A stretch of DNA of 15,579 nucleotides from Ahrensia sp. (GCA_002698425.1 NZXU01000080.1:1-15579); one strand, 5' to 3'; counted from the stretch's first letter, positions 6,017-13,677 are shown. The notes: generated from the letters alone by a model not told the origin. Translations and numbers: made by a program.

Positions 6017-6764
6017 CGACGCCATCCAGGCGCAGACCAACAACATCGGCGCTGCGATGACCAGCACGCCGCACCGGCAGAAGATCATCGAACTCCGCGC
6101 CGCATACAACAACGCCCTGGCCGATGTCCGCGGTGACGCCTCACTGTCCGAGCTGGGCCGGACACAGATGATTGCCCGCGCCTGGACCAACACCCGCGCC
6201 GAAATCGCACGGCTCGAGCAACTCGACTTCGACACCAACGTCAAGCGATACAACGACATCGAACGTCAAGTGTTCGGCACCGCCGCAACATCCGGCGCAG
6301 ACGCAGTGTCCTTCCGCGACGCCACCGATCGCGCCGACAAACTCGACACCGCCGAAGCCGCCATGAAAGCCCTCGGCAACGCTGAACTCTCCGGTGACAC
6401 CATCCTCGCTAAGGCTGTCGTCATGCGGGCCTGGCAAGCCGACTGGGGCCAGGTCGTCGACCAGTACGCCGTCACCCACCCCACCGTCACCGACAAGCTC
6501 GCCGAACTCGGGGCACTGCGTCAAACCCTCGACGGTCGCGTCTCCCGTCTCGGCGGGAAGGTCGGCGCCAGCCTCATCAAACCGTCCGAACTGCAGGGCA
6601 AGATGCCCGACGAGATCAAGCGCCTCGCCGAAGCTGACCCGTCGCTGAGCATGTCTGCAGTCTCGGCCGCCCGCATCGCAGGCACTGCAACACCACAGGA
6701 CGAGGCAGACGCCCGAGCCCAAGCTGTTGCTGAAGCCCGAGCCCGAGCAGCTCGAGGCGAGTAA
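6003..6764 (+). CDS. Helical protein of unknown function before terS; scaffold-like candidate
   Basis: The 253-aa product is almost entirely predicted helix, rich in Ala, Asp and Arg, with no Cys and no membrane segment. It ends in a charged Ala/Arg helix (QDEADARAQAVAEARARAAR) after a Gly-rich turn (RLGGKVGASLI). I chose GTG 6003 because GAAGGGA lies five bases upstream; the frame is open further left, but that part reads as the shadow of the HTH gene, with which it overlaps by 14 bases. I do not recognise the family. Length, composition and position before terS would suit a scaffolding or head-size-redirecting protein as used by other satellites, but it could equally be an ordinary early protein. 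Confidence 0.7.
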   Translation: MSWLSDAIQAQTNNIGAAMTSTPHRQKIIELRAAYNNALADVRGDASLSELGRTQMIARAWTNTRAEIARLEQLDFDTNVKRYNDIERQVFGTAATSGADAVSFRDATDRADKLDTAEAAMKALGNAELSGDTILAKAVVMRAWQADWGQVVDQYAVTHPTVTDKLAELGALRQTLDGRVSRLGGKVGASLIKPSELQGKMPDEIKRLAEADPSLSMSAVSAARIAGTATPQDEADARAQAVAEARARAARGE

Positions 6765-6795
6765 CGGTGCCGAAGAGTCCGATGATGCTGACCCC

Positions 6796-6820
6796 AACCG
6801 ACACTTCGGAAGTGTTGGTT
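6796..6820. promoter_or_regulatory. 25-bp near-perfect palindrome after the early operon
   Basis: AACCGACACTT and AAGTGTTGGTT are inverted repeats with a 3-base centre and a single G-T mismatch. It lies 31 bases after the stop of the helical protein gene. No T tract follows, so it may be a weak terminator that separates the early and morphogenesis genes, or an operator for the HTH protein encoded upstream. Confidence 0.5.
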
Positions 6821-6833
6821 GCAGGCGCGCTTG

Positions 6834-6879
6834 CACCCCCTGGCGGGTGTCCCCATACGGCCACCCCAACGTTGACCCC
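6834..6879 (+). repeat. Bipartite repeat, copy 1, upstream of terS
   Basis: CACCCCCTGGCGGGTG (6834-6849), which can itself fold on CACCC/GGGTG, is followed after exactly 22 bases by TTGACCCC (6872-6879). The same two blocks with the same spacing recur at 7428-7473. Twelve of the 22 spacer positions also agree. No -10 box lies at a suitable distance after TTGACC, so a promoter is not obvious. The position next to terS suggests a cos/pac or terminase-binding site, or a binding site for a late-gene activator. Confidence 0.65.
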
Positions 6880-6935
6880 TGCTGAGAGAAATTGCTGCCG
6901 CCGCGAGTTTCTCGAAATCTGCACAGGGGGCGGGC

Positions 6936-7421
6936 ATGGCTAGCCGGGGTACTAAACCCAAGCCTGTGCTGCAGGTGGTGCGTGAGGGCAATCCCGGTCA
7001 CCGCCCGCTGAACGATCCCGTAGTGCTGCCGCCCACGGCGTTGCGTGAACCGGACTGGTCGGCCATCTTCTGCGGCTCCGGCGATGAGAACGACCGGGCA
7101 CGTGCGACAGCTGCCGCGCTGTGGGCCAAGACCGCGCCCGTTCTGAGCCGCTGCATCGGACTGGTTGGGGAGCAGCAAGAGGCTCTCGCCGACTTCTGCG
7201 TCACGTGGGCGCGTATCGAACAGGGCGAGCGGGCTCTGTCACGGGAAGGCGTCGTCACCGAGGGCTACCGAGGCGGGCCGGTGCGCAACCCGTGGGCGAC
7301 CGCGCTGCACCAATACCGATCACATGCCCGCTCACTTGCGGGGGAGTTGGGTCTGACGCCGGCCTCATTGACGCGGCTGCGCCGGCCGGAAGGCGTGGAT
7401 GACGATGACCCGTTCGACTGA
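6936..7421 (+). CDS. terS: Phage terminase small subunit, P27 family
   Basis: The 161-aa protein shows the whole P27/Terminase_4 pattern: a basic start (RGTKPKPVLQVV), the signature GNPGHRPLND near residue 18, a central helical DNA-binding region (WAKTAPVLSRCIG to FCVTWARIEQGERAL), the VRNPWATALHQYR segment and a final GLTPASLTRLRR. TerS recognises the packaging site and hands DNA to the large subunit. No large subunit is encoded here, so the protein must work with a TerL supplied by another phage. ATG 6936 has AGGGGG upstream at good spacing. It lies between two copies of a bipartite repeat. Confidence 0.92.
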   Translation: MASRGTKPKPVLQVVREGNPGHRPLNDPVVLPPTALREPDWSAIFCGSGDENDRARATAAALWAKTAPVLSRCIGLVGEQQEALADFCVTWARIEQGERALSREGVVTEGYRGGPVRNPWATALHQYRSHARSLAGELGLTPASLTRLRRPEGVDDDDPFD

Positions 7422-7427
7422 CCGGCA

Positions 7428-7473
7428 CACCCCCTGGCGGGTGATCCCAACAGGCGGTCCAAACCTTGACCCC
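7428..7473 (+). repeat. Bipartite repeat, copy 2, downstream of terS
   Basis: CACCCCCTGGCGGGTG (7428-7443) and TTGACCCC (7466-7473) repeat the arrangement found upstream of terS, again with 22 bases between the blocks and in the same orientation. This copy sits in the 104-bp gap between terS and the 79-aa gene, whose ribosome binding site (AGGAGG, about 7514-7519) follows 40 bases later. Confidence 0.65.
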
Positions 7474-7525
7474 GGTCGAGGGGACTCGCAGTCCAGAGAC
7501 CTGAAATTTTCTGAGGAGGCATTCG

Positions 7526-7765
7526 TTGAGTGCTGACCTGGGCGAATACCCCGACATTTTGCGCGCCCAAGAGTGGGTTTGGCAGTACATGCGCGGCAAC
7601 GTCAAGGCCGCCGTAGTGGTGGAACAGAGCGGCCCACCGATACGGCCGTCCGCCGTGATCGGCGCTGTGATGACTCTCCTCGCCGAACAGGGGTTGATGC
7701 TCGCCCCGATGCGCGCCGGGGATTCTGATGAGGAGGTGGCCGATGCCGATCACTCTGAAGGTTGA
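7526..7765 (+). CDS. Hypothetical protein before the tape measure gene (79 aa)
   Basis: The start is TTG 7526, supported by GAGGAGG a few bases upstream. The product has a helical N-terminal half (YPDILRAQEWVWQYMRG), a middle with a hydrophobic helix (AVIGAVMTLLAEQGLML) and an acidic tail (GDSDEEVADADHSEG). It overlaps the tape measure start by 23 bases. In siphophages this place is taken by the frameshifted tail assembly chaperones; this protein does not look like them and shows no clear frameshift extension. It could still be a partner of the tape measure protein, but this rests on position only. Confidence 0.72.
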   Translation: MSADLGEYPDILRAQEWVWQYMRGNVKAAVVVEQSGPPIRPSAVIGAVMTLLAEQGLMLAPMRAGDSDEEVADADHSEG

Positions 7766-10700
7766 GGCGCAGGCCGATAACCGTTCATTCAAGCAGGCCG
7801 CCGATCATGCAGAGCGGTATTTCTCCGACGCGGGTAAGGCGGCGTCTGGTTCGTTCGCGAAGTCGTTCGGCGCCGGGTCGAAGGAAGTGCAGAAGGCGAC
7901 TGCTGATGCGGTCAAGGCGTATGACGCTGTTGCTGATTCGGCGGGTAAGGCTGCTACCGCGGAGAAGCAGCGCCAGCAGTATCTCGACAAGTCGGAGTCC
8001 TTGGCGAGAAAGGCCGCGCAGGCTGAGGAGAAGATTCAGAAGGCCCGCAACTCCGGTGATGTGAAGGCTCAGGCGTCCGCTGAGAAAGAGTTGGAGCGGG
8101 TTCGGGAGCAGCAGGCCCGAACCTCTACTCAGGTTGTGCGGTCTGCGGAGTCGGTGAATCGCATCCGCCGGCAGGAGCAGCGGGAGATTCGGGAGTCGAT
8201 TGCGGCTTACCGCAATCTGCAGCAGGCTCAGATGAACCCGGCCCGCGGTCCGGGGTTCCTGTCGGGTATCACCAGCCAGTCGTCTGGTGTGGTGGGGCAG
8301 TTCTCCATGCTGGGCGGGTCGGCGGGTAAGGCGTTCGTCGGTGGGGCGGTCGCAGCGATCACGGCGGGTGCGTTCATCGCAGTGGGCGCCAAGGCCGCGG
8401 GCCTCGTGGTCGACGGATTCAAGTCGGTTATGGACGCGGGGCTGGACTTCTCCCGCACCGTCAACAACTTCCAGGGCGTGACCGAAGCAACCGCGGGTCA
8501 GACCGCCCAGATGTCTGCCGCTGCCCGCGCGTTGGGCGCTGATACGACGATGGCCGGTGTTTCGGCCTCCGACGCTGCCTCTGCGATGACTGAGTTGGCG
8601 AAGGCCGGCTTCACCGTTGACGAGGCGATCACCGCGGCCCGCGGCACAATGCAGCTCGCCACCGCGGCTCAGATCGACGCCGCCTCTGCCGCCGAGATTC
8701 AGGCGAGCGCGATCAACGCCTTCAACCTTGATCCTCTGAAAGACGCCTCGCGGGTCGCTGATGTCCTCGCCAACGCCGCGGTCGGCTCCGCGGCCGACAT
8801 CCCGGACCTCGCGCTGGCACTGCAACAGGTGGGTGGTGTCGCCAACGGGTTCGGTGTCTCTCTCGAGGACACAGCAGCCGCTCTGGGCATGTTCGCCAAC
8901 GCAGGCATCAAGGGCTCCGACGCCGGCACCCTGCTCAAAACCACCATGCAGTCGATCACCGACCAGGGCGCTCCTGCACAGGAAGCCATCAACCAACTTG
9001 GGTTGTCGCTCTACAACTTCGACACGGGCCAGTTCGTCGGCTTCCGTGAGTTGTTCCGCCAGTTGGATGAAGCACGGGAACGCATGTCGCCGCAGCAGTT
9101 CCAGGCGCAGTCCAACATCCTGTTCGGCTCGGACGCAATGCGGGCCGCGATGCTCGGCAACGTCGAAGCGTTCGACCAGATGGAAGCAGTTATCAGCCGC
9201 GTCGGTACCGCCGCCGACATGGCGAAAGCCAAGATGCAGGGCTGGCCCGGCATCGTCGAGGGCATCGAGAACTCACTTAGCGAGTTGAAGCTGTCGCTGT
9301 TCGACGACACCTTCAACACCGCCGCCGGCCGCCAGGTCGGGCACCAGTTGGTCGAATCCCTCGACGGTCTGGTGCAGTGGGTGAACACCCACAAACCGGA
9401 GATCATCGGTTTCGTCTCTTCGATGGCGTCTATGGGTGTTGACATCGCGGATAACTTCCTGATGTTCACCGCCCGCATGATGGACGCTGGGGCGACGATG
9501 CTCGACTTCGTGAACATGGTGTTCACGTCCATGATTGAGGGCGGCTCGAAAACCGCTCAACTGTTCGGCGGGATCATCAAGCACATTCCCGGCTTCGCCT
9601 CGGTCGGTGAGGGCATCGAGAGCATGGGTGTCAAGTTCGATGACGCCGCCGACAGGTTCCAAGCTCTGCCGGGTCAGATGCGGCAAGGTGCGGATGCGAT
9701 TGATTCGCTGCGTTCCGGTATGCGGGGTATGCGCGACGACTTCACCGGCGCTATGGGTGAGATGGCGTTGGCGGAGCAGAAGACCCGCAACTATACGCGC
9801 GCGTTCGACACGTTGAAGAACGCTGTTGAGCTTGTGCCGGGGTCGAAAGAGATTGTTCTGAAGGACAACTCGCCGGAGGTTGTGGAGAAGCTGAAGTCGC
9901 TTGGTTTTGCGGTGCAGAACCTTCCGAACGGGCTGGTTAGTATTCGGGTGGAGTACCGCGACCCGTCGGGGAAGCTGGTTGATCCAAGCCAGTTGGGGAT
10001 TTCGCAGCGGCAGATTGATGACCGGGACAACCGTCAGCATGATTGGGGTATTGATCCGCCCGCTGCTGCCGGGCCGACACCTCCTGCGGGTGGGTGGCCT
10101 GCTATGCCTGCGAGTGGTGGCGGATCGAGCACCGTGTCCCTGCCGGATGCTCCGGTGTTGCCGATTCAGTACACCGACACTGCGGGGATGTCGCCGGAGA
10201 TGCAGTCGGCGCAGAACCGTGCCGACGAGGCCCGCCACAACGTGGCCGAGAAAGAAGCCCGCGTCAACCAGCTTCTCCAGTCGAATGTGGCGACCGCTGA
10301 TGAGATTCAGAAGGCCCGCAACGATTTAGCGAAGGCGCAGCAGGACAACGACGAAGCGCAGAAGCGTCTCCAAGAGACGCAGATGAAGACGTACCAGAAG
10401 GGCACGAAAGAGCTTAACGGTATGGCATCGACGTTCTCCGATATCGGTGCGCAGCTGGATAAAGACCTGGGGTTGTCGAATGGGTTGGCGGGGTTGGCGG
10501 ACAACTTTGTTCGGTTCATCGCCACGTTGGCCGCCGCGCCTCTGTTGGGTCCGTTGTCGGCCATCTCTCAGGCCAAGGGCGATGAGGGCTCCGGCCTGGT
10601 GGGCATCCTCGCTTCTACTGGCGCGCTGGGGGACCGGTTCAAGCCCGATAGCGCCACCGCTTCCAACATGGGGCCGGAGGCGCTGCGACCCACCAGCCTG

Positions 10701-12044
10701 TCGAGCATTCCGCAGTCGAAATTCTCCGACGCCGGCCTCCTGCCCGCTACGGCGAAGCTGAACGACATCGTCGCCGCGATGTTCCCCCAAATCACCGACA
10801 TCGGCGGGTATCGGCAAGACCCCCACCCCGACCATCCTTCCGGGCGGGCGCTGGACATCATGATTCCCGGCGGGACTACCCGTGGTGGCGCGAACCCGCA
10901 GGGCAAGGCTCTCGGTGACCAGATTTGGGATTTCCTCACCACGAATGGGTTGATCGATCCGAATGGGTCGCTGTGGCAGACCGACACGGGTGGGGATCAC
11001 TACGACCACATTCATGCCCGCATCGCGGAGGGTATGGAGAACGCGTTGCCGGGTGTTCTGCAACCGCCGGCTGGTAGTTCGATGTCGTCGATGTCGGCGG
11101 GCGGTTTCCCGATTCCGCTGCCGGTGACCATCGTTGGCGGTATCTCGCAGCTTGGTGATGTCGCGTCGAGTGTGGCGTCCGCTGTGTCTGGCCGTAATTG
11201 GGATGCGCTGGCTCAAGCTGAGGCCAGCGGCAATTGGGCGGCCAACACGGGTAACGGCTACTACGGGGGGTTGCAGTTCGACCAGCCGACGTGGGATGCG
11301 TCGAAGCTGCCGGGGATGCCTGCACGGGCGGACCTGGCGACCCGCGAGCAGCAGATCGCCGCCGCGGAGAATGCGATCACGCAGCGCGGCGGAAACACGT
11401 CGTCGCTGTGGCCGCAGAACTATGGCTTGCTTGGTGCCCCGTCCACCGCTGCTACCCCTGGTGCCCCGCTTCCTGCATTGGGCTCCGTCCCCGGCTCAGG
11501 CGGCCCGTTGGGCCTGCCGGGTGTTGGTATGCCCAACGCGGCGCCGATGGGCTTGACTTCGCAGGCGTATCCGGCTGGCCCCGCTGGTGGTGGTGTCGGT
11601 TTGGGTGGCATGGCCTTGGATGCCGCGATGCTTGGAACCAGCGCCATCGACATGATGGCGCCCGGCGCAGGCGCAGCCGCCAAGATCGGTATCCAGGTCG
11701 CGAACCGCACCGCGAAGTACCTTGGCCAGGTCGCCGGTATCGGTGTGTCGGGTTTGTTGGAGACGTTCACCCCCGCGGGTAGCAATCCGAAGGCTTCTAT
11801 CGGTAATTCGTGGTTCGGGAAAATCATGGGCGGCCTGGCCGGTGCGAGTCCTGCTCTGCCGAACATGGCTGGCGGGAAAGCCCCCGAGATGGAGGGCAAT
11901 GGGGCACAGAACGGCGCCCAGGCTGCGGGGAATCAGGTCAACCAGAGCGTGACCATCAACAACAACCACGCCACCGAGGACATGGCCGGCAATCAGGCGG
12001 CCCGTGAACTCGGCGCAATGTATGCCCCGGCGGGTCGAAGATAG
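7743..12044 (+). CDS. Tail tape measure protein with two peptidoglycan-hydrolase-like domains
   Basis: The 1433-aa protein sets tail length and helps DNA cross the cell envelope in siphophages. In order: coiled coil (about 57-163), hydrophobic segment (about 196-226), TP901-type tape measure core (about 233-495, with ATAGQTAQMSAAARALG), a second coiled coil (about 816-882) and a hydrophobic stretch (about 923-943). An M15/LAS-like peptidase domain follows (about 993-1099: HPDHPSGRALDIM and DHYDHIHARI), then an Rpf/lysozyme-like domain (about 1150-1225: WDALAQAEASGNW with the catalytic Glu, NTGNGYYGGLQF). A Gly/Pro-rich region and a typical tape measure end (NQSVTINNN) close it. ATG 7743 is preferred over 7728 because AGGAGG at 7731-7736 fits. 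The Rpf-type Cys residues are missing. No other tail gene is present. Confidence 0.93.
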   Translation: MPITLKVEAQADNRSFKQAADHAERYFSDAGKAASGSFAKSFGAGSKEVQKATADAVKAYDAVADSAGKAATAEKQRQQYLDKSESLARKAAQAEEKIQKARNSGDVKAQASAEKELERVREQQARTSTQVVRSAESVNRIRRQEQREIRESIAAYRNLQQAQMNPARGPGFLSGITSQSSGVVGQFSMLGGSAGKAFVGGAVAAITAGAFIAVGAKAAGLVVDGFKSVMDAGLDFSRTVNNFQGVTEATAGQTAQMSAAARALGADTTMAGVSASDAASAMTELAKAGFTVDEAITAARGTMQLATAAQIDAASAAEIQASAINAFNLDPLKDASRVADVLANAAVGSAADIPDLALALQQVGGVANGFGVSLEDTAAALGMFANAGIKGSDAGTLLKTTMQSITDQGAPAQEAINQLGLSLYNFDTGQFVGFRELFRQLDEARERMSPQQFQAQSNILFGSDAMRAAMLGNVEAFDQMEAVISRVGTAADMAKAKMQGWPGIVEGIENSLSELKLSLFDDTFNTAAGRQVGHQLVESLDGLVQWVNTHKPEIIGFVSSMASMGVDIADNFLMFTARMMDAGATMLDFVNMVFTSMIEGGSKTAQLFGGIIKHIPGFASVGEGIESMGVKFDDAADRFQALPGQMRQGADAIDSLRSGMRGMRDDFTGAMGEMALAEQKTRNYTRAFDTLKNAVELVPGSKEIVLKDNSPEVVEKLKSLGFAVQNLPNGLVSIRVEYRDPSGKLVDPSQLGISQRQIDDRDNRQHDWGIDPPAAAGPTPPAGGWPAMPASGGGSSTVSLPDAPVLPIQYTDTAGMSPEMQSAQNRADEARHNVAEKEARVNQLLQSNVATADEIQKARNDLAKAQQDNDEAQKRLQETQMKTYQKGTKELNGMASTFSDIGAQLDKDLGLSNGLAGLADNFVRFIATLAAAPLLGPLSAISQAKGDEGSGLVGILASTGALGDRFKPDSATASNMGPEALRPTSLSSIPQSKFSDAGLLPATAKLNDIVAAMFPQITDIGGYRQDPHPDHPSGRALDIMIPGGTTRGGANPQGKALGDQIWDFLTTNGLIDPNGSLWQTDTGGDHYDHIHARIAEGMENALPGVLQPPAGSSMSSMSAGGFPIPLPVTIVGGISQLGDVASSVASAVSGRNWDALAQAEASGNWAANTGNGYYGGLQFDQPTWDASKLPGMPARADLATREQQIAAAENAITQRGGNTSSLWPQNYGLLGAPSTAATPGAPLPALGSVPGSGGPLGLPGVGMPNAAPMGLTSQAYPAGPAGGGVGLGGMALDAAMLGTSAIDMMAPGAGAAAKIGIQVANRTAKYLGQVAGIGVSGLLETFTPAGSNPKASIGNSWFGKIMGGLAGASPALPNMAGGKAPEMEGNGAQNGAQAAGNQVNQSVTINNNHATEDMAGNQAARELGAMYAPAGRR

Positions 12045-12076
12045 CCGACAACAAGAAGAAAGGACTCCGAAGAATG

Positions 12077-12370
12077 TCAGTCAGCGCGGAACTCCGACAG
12101 CACAGCGCCGATGAAACCGTCAGGGACTCCCTGGCGACCTTCCAGTTTCTCAATTCGGTTTTCCAATTGGACGACGCTAGCGAGGAGAAGCCCCGCGATG
12201 CGGTTCGCAAATTTCTGGATGAGTTCGGGGTCTACGCTGCCGCTGTCTCCGCGGACTGACTCGAGGTTGACCCCCAGCTCGTCGATGACGGCGTAGCTGA
12301 GCGGCATCGTCTCCGGCAGCTGATTCAGCAAGGTGCGAAATCCAGCTCTAACGTTATCGGGGTCGGACAT
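12077..12370 (-). CDS. Small hypothetical protein, convergent with the tape measure gene
   Basis: The 97-aa product starts MSDPDNVRAGFRTLLNQLPE and ends with a helical LIQKFANRIAGLL...VVQLENRIEKLEG segment. ATG 12370 has AAGGAG seven bases upstream, better than the ATG at 12376, which is too close. The late helix (ENRIEKLEG) resembles the C-terminal helix of the neighbouring 12530-12889 product (LVRRIAKLEAE), so the two may be distantly related. A plus-strand frame (12074-12259) lies opposite most of it in register, and base composition alone does not decide between them; the ribosome binding site and length favour this strand. Function unknown. Confidence 0.6.
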   Translation of the reverse strand: MSDPDNVRAGFRTLLNQLPETMPLSYAVIDELGVNLESVRGDSGSVDPELIQKFANRIAGLLLASVVQLENRIEKLEGRQGVPDGFIGAVLSEFRAD

Positions 12371-12529
12371 TCGCATGCTCCTTCGTCTTCGCCGCTAGCT
12401 CCCAACCGAGCGTAGGAGAGTCTTGGTGCCCGTGGCGCGGTTCGCCCTGTTTAAGGGGTGACGCCGCTCCCGAGCTGAAGTGCTTACCGTGGAGGAAGCC
12501 ACTAGCTACGAATTAGGGGGTAACACTCT
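12371..12529. promoter_or_regulatory. Divergent intergenic region
   Basis: This 159-bp gap separates two divergent genes and should hold both of their promoters. No convincing -35/-10 pair is visible on either strand. GCCGCTAGCT (near 12391) and GCCACTAGCT (near 12499) form an imperfect direct repeat that could be a shared regulator site. Confidence 0.25.
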
Positions 12530-12889
12530 GTGGATAGGAACATCGTCATACCCGGTCACCTCGAAATCGCCGCTGAAGCGGCGGGTCGGCTAAACAGCGG
12601 AGAGTGGTCTACGAACGAAACGTTGGTCGCGGCCCTATCCGACCTTGAATCGTTCGTGCGGACACCGCCGAGCGATATGCCGTTCATCGACGCTGGCCCG
12701 CTTGAGGGTTTCCCCATCACCAAGACCGTCGTTAACGGCTTCGAGCACGTGACCGCGGAGCAGTCCAGTAAGGCGCCCTGGGGCTATGTGGCGGTGTCCC
12801 AACTTGGCTTTGTTGTTGCGGCGATCAAGGCCCTGGAGGCGCAGAACCAGCATCTGGTTCGTCGCATCGCAAAACTCGAAGCGGAGTAG
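12530..12889 (+). CDS. Hypothetical protein (119 aa)
   Basis: GTG 12530 has AGGGGG about nine bases upstream. The product begins MDRNIVIPGHLEIAAEAAGR, has a central Pro/Gly-containing region (DMPFIDAGPLEGFPITK) and ends in a long helix (GFVVAAIKALEAQNQHLVRRIAKLEAE) likely to form a coiled coil. I do not recognise it. It lies between the tape measure module and the toxin-antitoxin genes with space on both sides, so it is probably a single-gene unit. Confidence 0.72.
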   Translation: MDRNIVIPGHLEIAAEAAGRLNSGEWSTNETLVAALSDLESFVRTPPSDMPFIDAGPLEGFPITKTVVNGFEHVTAEQSSKAPWGYVAVSQLGFVVAAIKALEAQNQHLVRRIAKLEAE

Positions 12890-13077
12890 CGATGGTCTGA
12901 TATGGCGAAAATCTCAGGTCAGCGGCCTTCTCGTGCCGTTTGAGCTGGTGTTTCCGCTAACGAACACGTTACGTTCATCGAAAAACAGGGCATAGTGGAT
13001 CACATAGCGGACGTGTCTGGTTGTACAGTTCGCGAGGAGAACGGCCCGGGGGGAATTGTGGGGAGACAGGTGTCGAG
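12890..13077 (+). promoter_or_regulatory. Leader region of the toxin-antitoxin pair
   Basis: This 188-bp stretch has no supported gene. CATAGT at 12991-12996 could be a -10 box, though the -35 is poor. Short inverted AACG/CGTT and GAAC/GTTC elements cluster at 12960-12980, a plausible place for antitoxin autoregulation. A frame open from 13021 (TTG) would extend the antitoxin gene but lacks a good ribosome binding site. Confidence 0.3.
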
Positions 13078-13350
13078 ATGACGTTGGCAATAAATTACGA
13101 GGCGCCCTCGGACATCGTCGAGGCAGACGCCGACTCGAATCTGCACCTAGACGCTGGTCAGCCTCACCGCAAGTATGTCCGCATCGTGGAAGACGATGGC
13201 GAGATTCGGCTGGTTCCGCTTGATCGTTTGCACGAATCCGAGCGCGCCATCCTTGAGGATGACCAGTTGTACAAGGCTACCCGGGCCGGCTTGAAGGAGT
13301 TTGCTGCCGGGGAGCGGCGGTCCAGCGACTGGCTCTTCGACGAGGAGTGA
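13078..13350 (+). CDS. Probable type II antitoxin
   Basis: The 90-aa product is acidic, begins MTLAINYEAPSDIVEADADS, and has a central beta-type stretch (KYVRIVEDDGEIRLVPLDRL). It ends in a helix and an acidic tail (ATRAGLKEFAAGERRSSDW, LFDEE), resembling the toxin-binding tail of RelB/Phd-like antitoxins. It precedes a RelE-like gene and overlaps it by 4 bases (GTGA), the usual antitoxin-first order with translational coupling. No clear DNA-binding fold is seen at the N terminus, so autoregulation is uncertain. The upstream GGGGAGA is a loosely spaced ribosome binding site. Confidence 0.62.
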   Translation: MTLAINYEAPSDIVEADADSNLHLDAGQPHRKYVRIVEDDGEIRLVPLDRLHESERAILEDDQLYKATRAGLKEFAAGERRSSDWLFDEE

Positions 13351-13673
13351 GCAGCGAAACGGTCTGGCTTAGCCCCTCCGTTGACGAGTGGTTGAAGGCT
13401 GCCAAGAACTCGCCGAAGCTTCGGGACCGGTTCAGGAAGGCCGCTCGAGCTATCCGAATGATGCGTGAAGCAGGGCCGGCCTACCCCTCGTTCTGTACGC
13501 ATCAGATGCGGTACCTCAAGGGGCCGGGCGGTGTGACGATCTGGAACTCTTACGTCGAGAACAAAACGCCTCAAGCCTGGCGGATGTACTGGGTGCGCTG
13601 CGAGGACGGGTCGATTCAGATTATCTCGATCGGGCCACACGACCACGAACCTGGCAGTCAGCCCGGTACTTAG
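13347..13673 (+). CDS. Probable RelE/ParE-superfamily toxin
   Basis: The 108-aa basic protein has an N-terminal helical pair (VDEWLKAAKNSPKLRDRFRK, then ARAIRMMREAG), a middle beta stretch (VTIWNSYVEN) and a C-terminal strand pair (WRMYWVRCEDGSIQIISIGP followed by HDHEPG). Helix pair plus a beta sheet with a late Arg-containing strand and an I..IG.H end is the RelE/HigB-like fold. These toxins cut mRNA on the ribosome (RelE) or block gyrase (ParE); the sequence alone does not say which. GTG 13347 overlaps the antitoxin stop. In an integrated element the pair could stabilise maintenance or act against phages. Confidence 0.62.
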   Translation: MSSETVWLSPSVDEWLKAAKNSPKLRDRFRKAARAIRMMREAGPAYPSFCTHQMRYLKGPGGVTIWNSYVENKTPQAWRMYWVRCEDGSIQIISIGPHDHEPGSQPGT

Positions 13674-13677
13674 CAGT

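Noticed and set aside
6872..6900. TTGACC in the bipartite repeat as a -35 box
   Set aside because: No -10-like hexamer occurs 16-19 bases downstream in either copy, so a standard promoter is not supported.
6141..7178. 345-aa minus-strand open frame
   Set aside because: It runs antisense through the helical protein gene, the intergenic repeats and terS, and reads as low-complexity shadow sequence.
7785..8996. 403-aa minus-strand open frame
   Set aside because: It lies wholly opposite the tape measure gene, has an Arg/Leu/Gly-rich composition typical of an antisense shadow in GC-rich DNA, and shows no domain.
10326..11216. 296-aa minus-strand open frame opposite the tape measure gene
   Set aside because: Arg/His-rich shadow of a well-supported gene with recognised domains.
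12074..12259. 61-aa plus-strand frame after the tape measure stop
   Set aside because: It has a weaker ribosome binding site and is shorter than the opposing 97-aa gene; kept as a possibility in a finding but not annotated.
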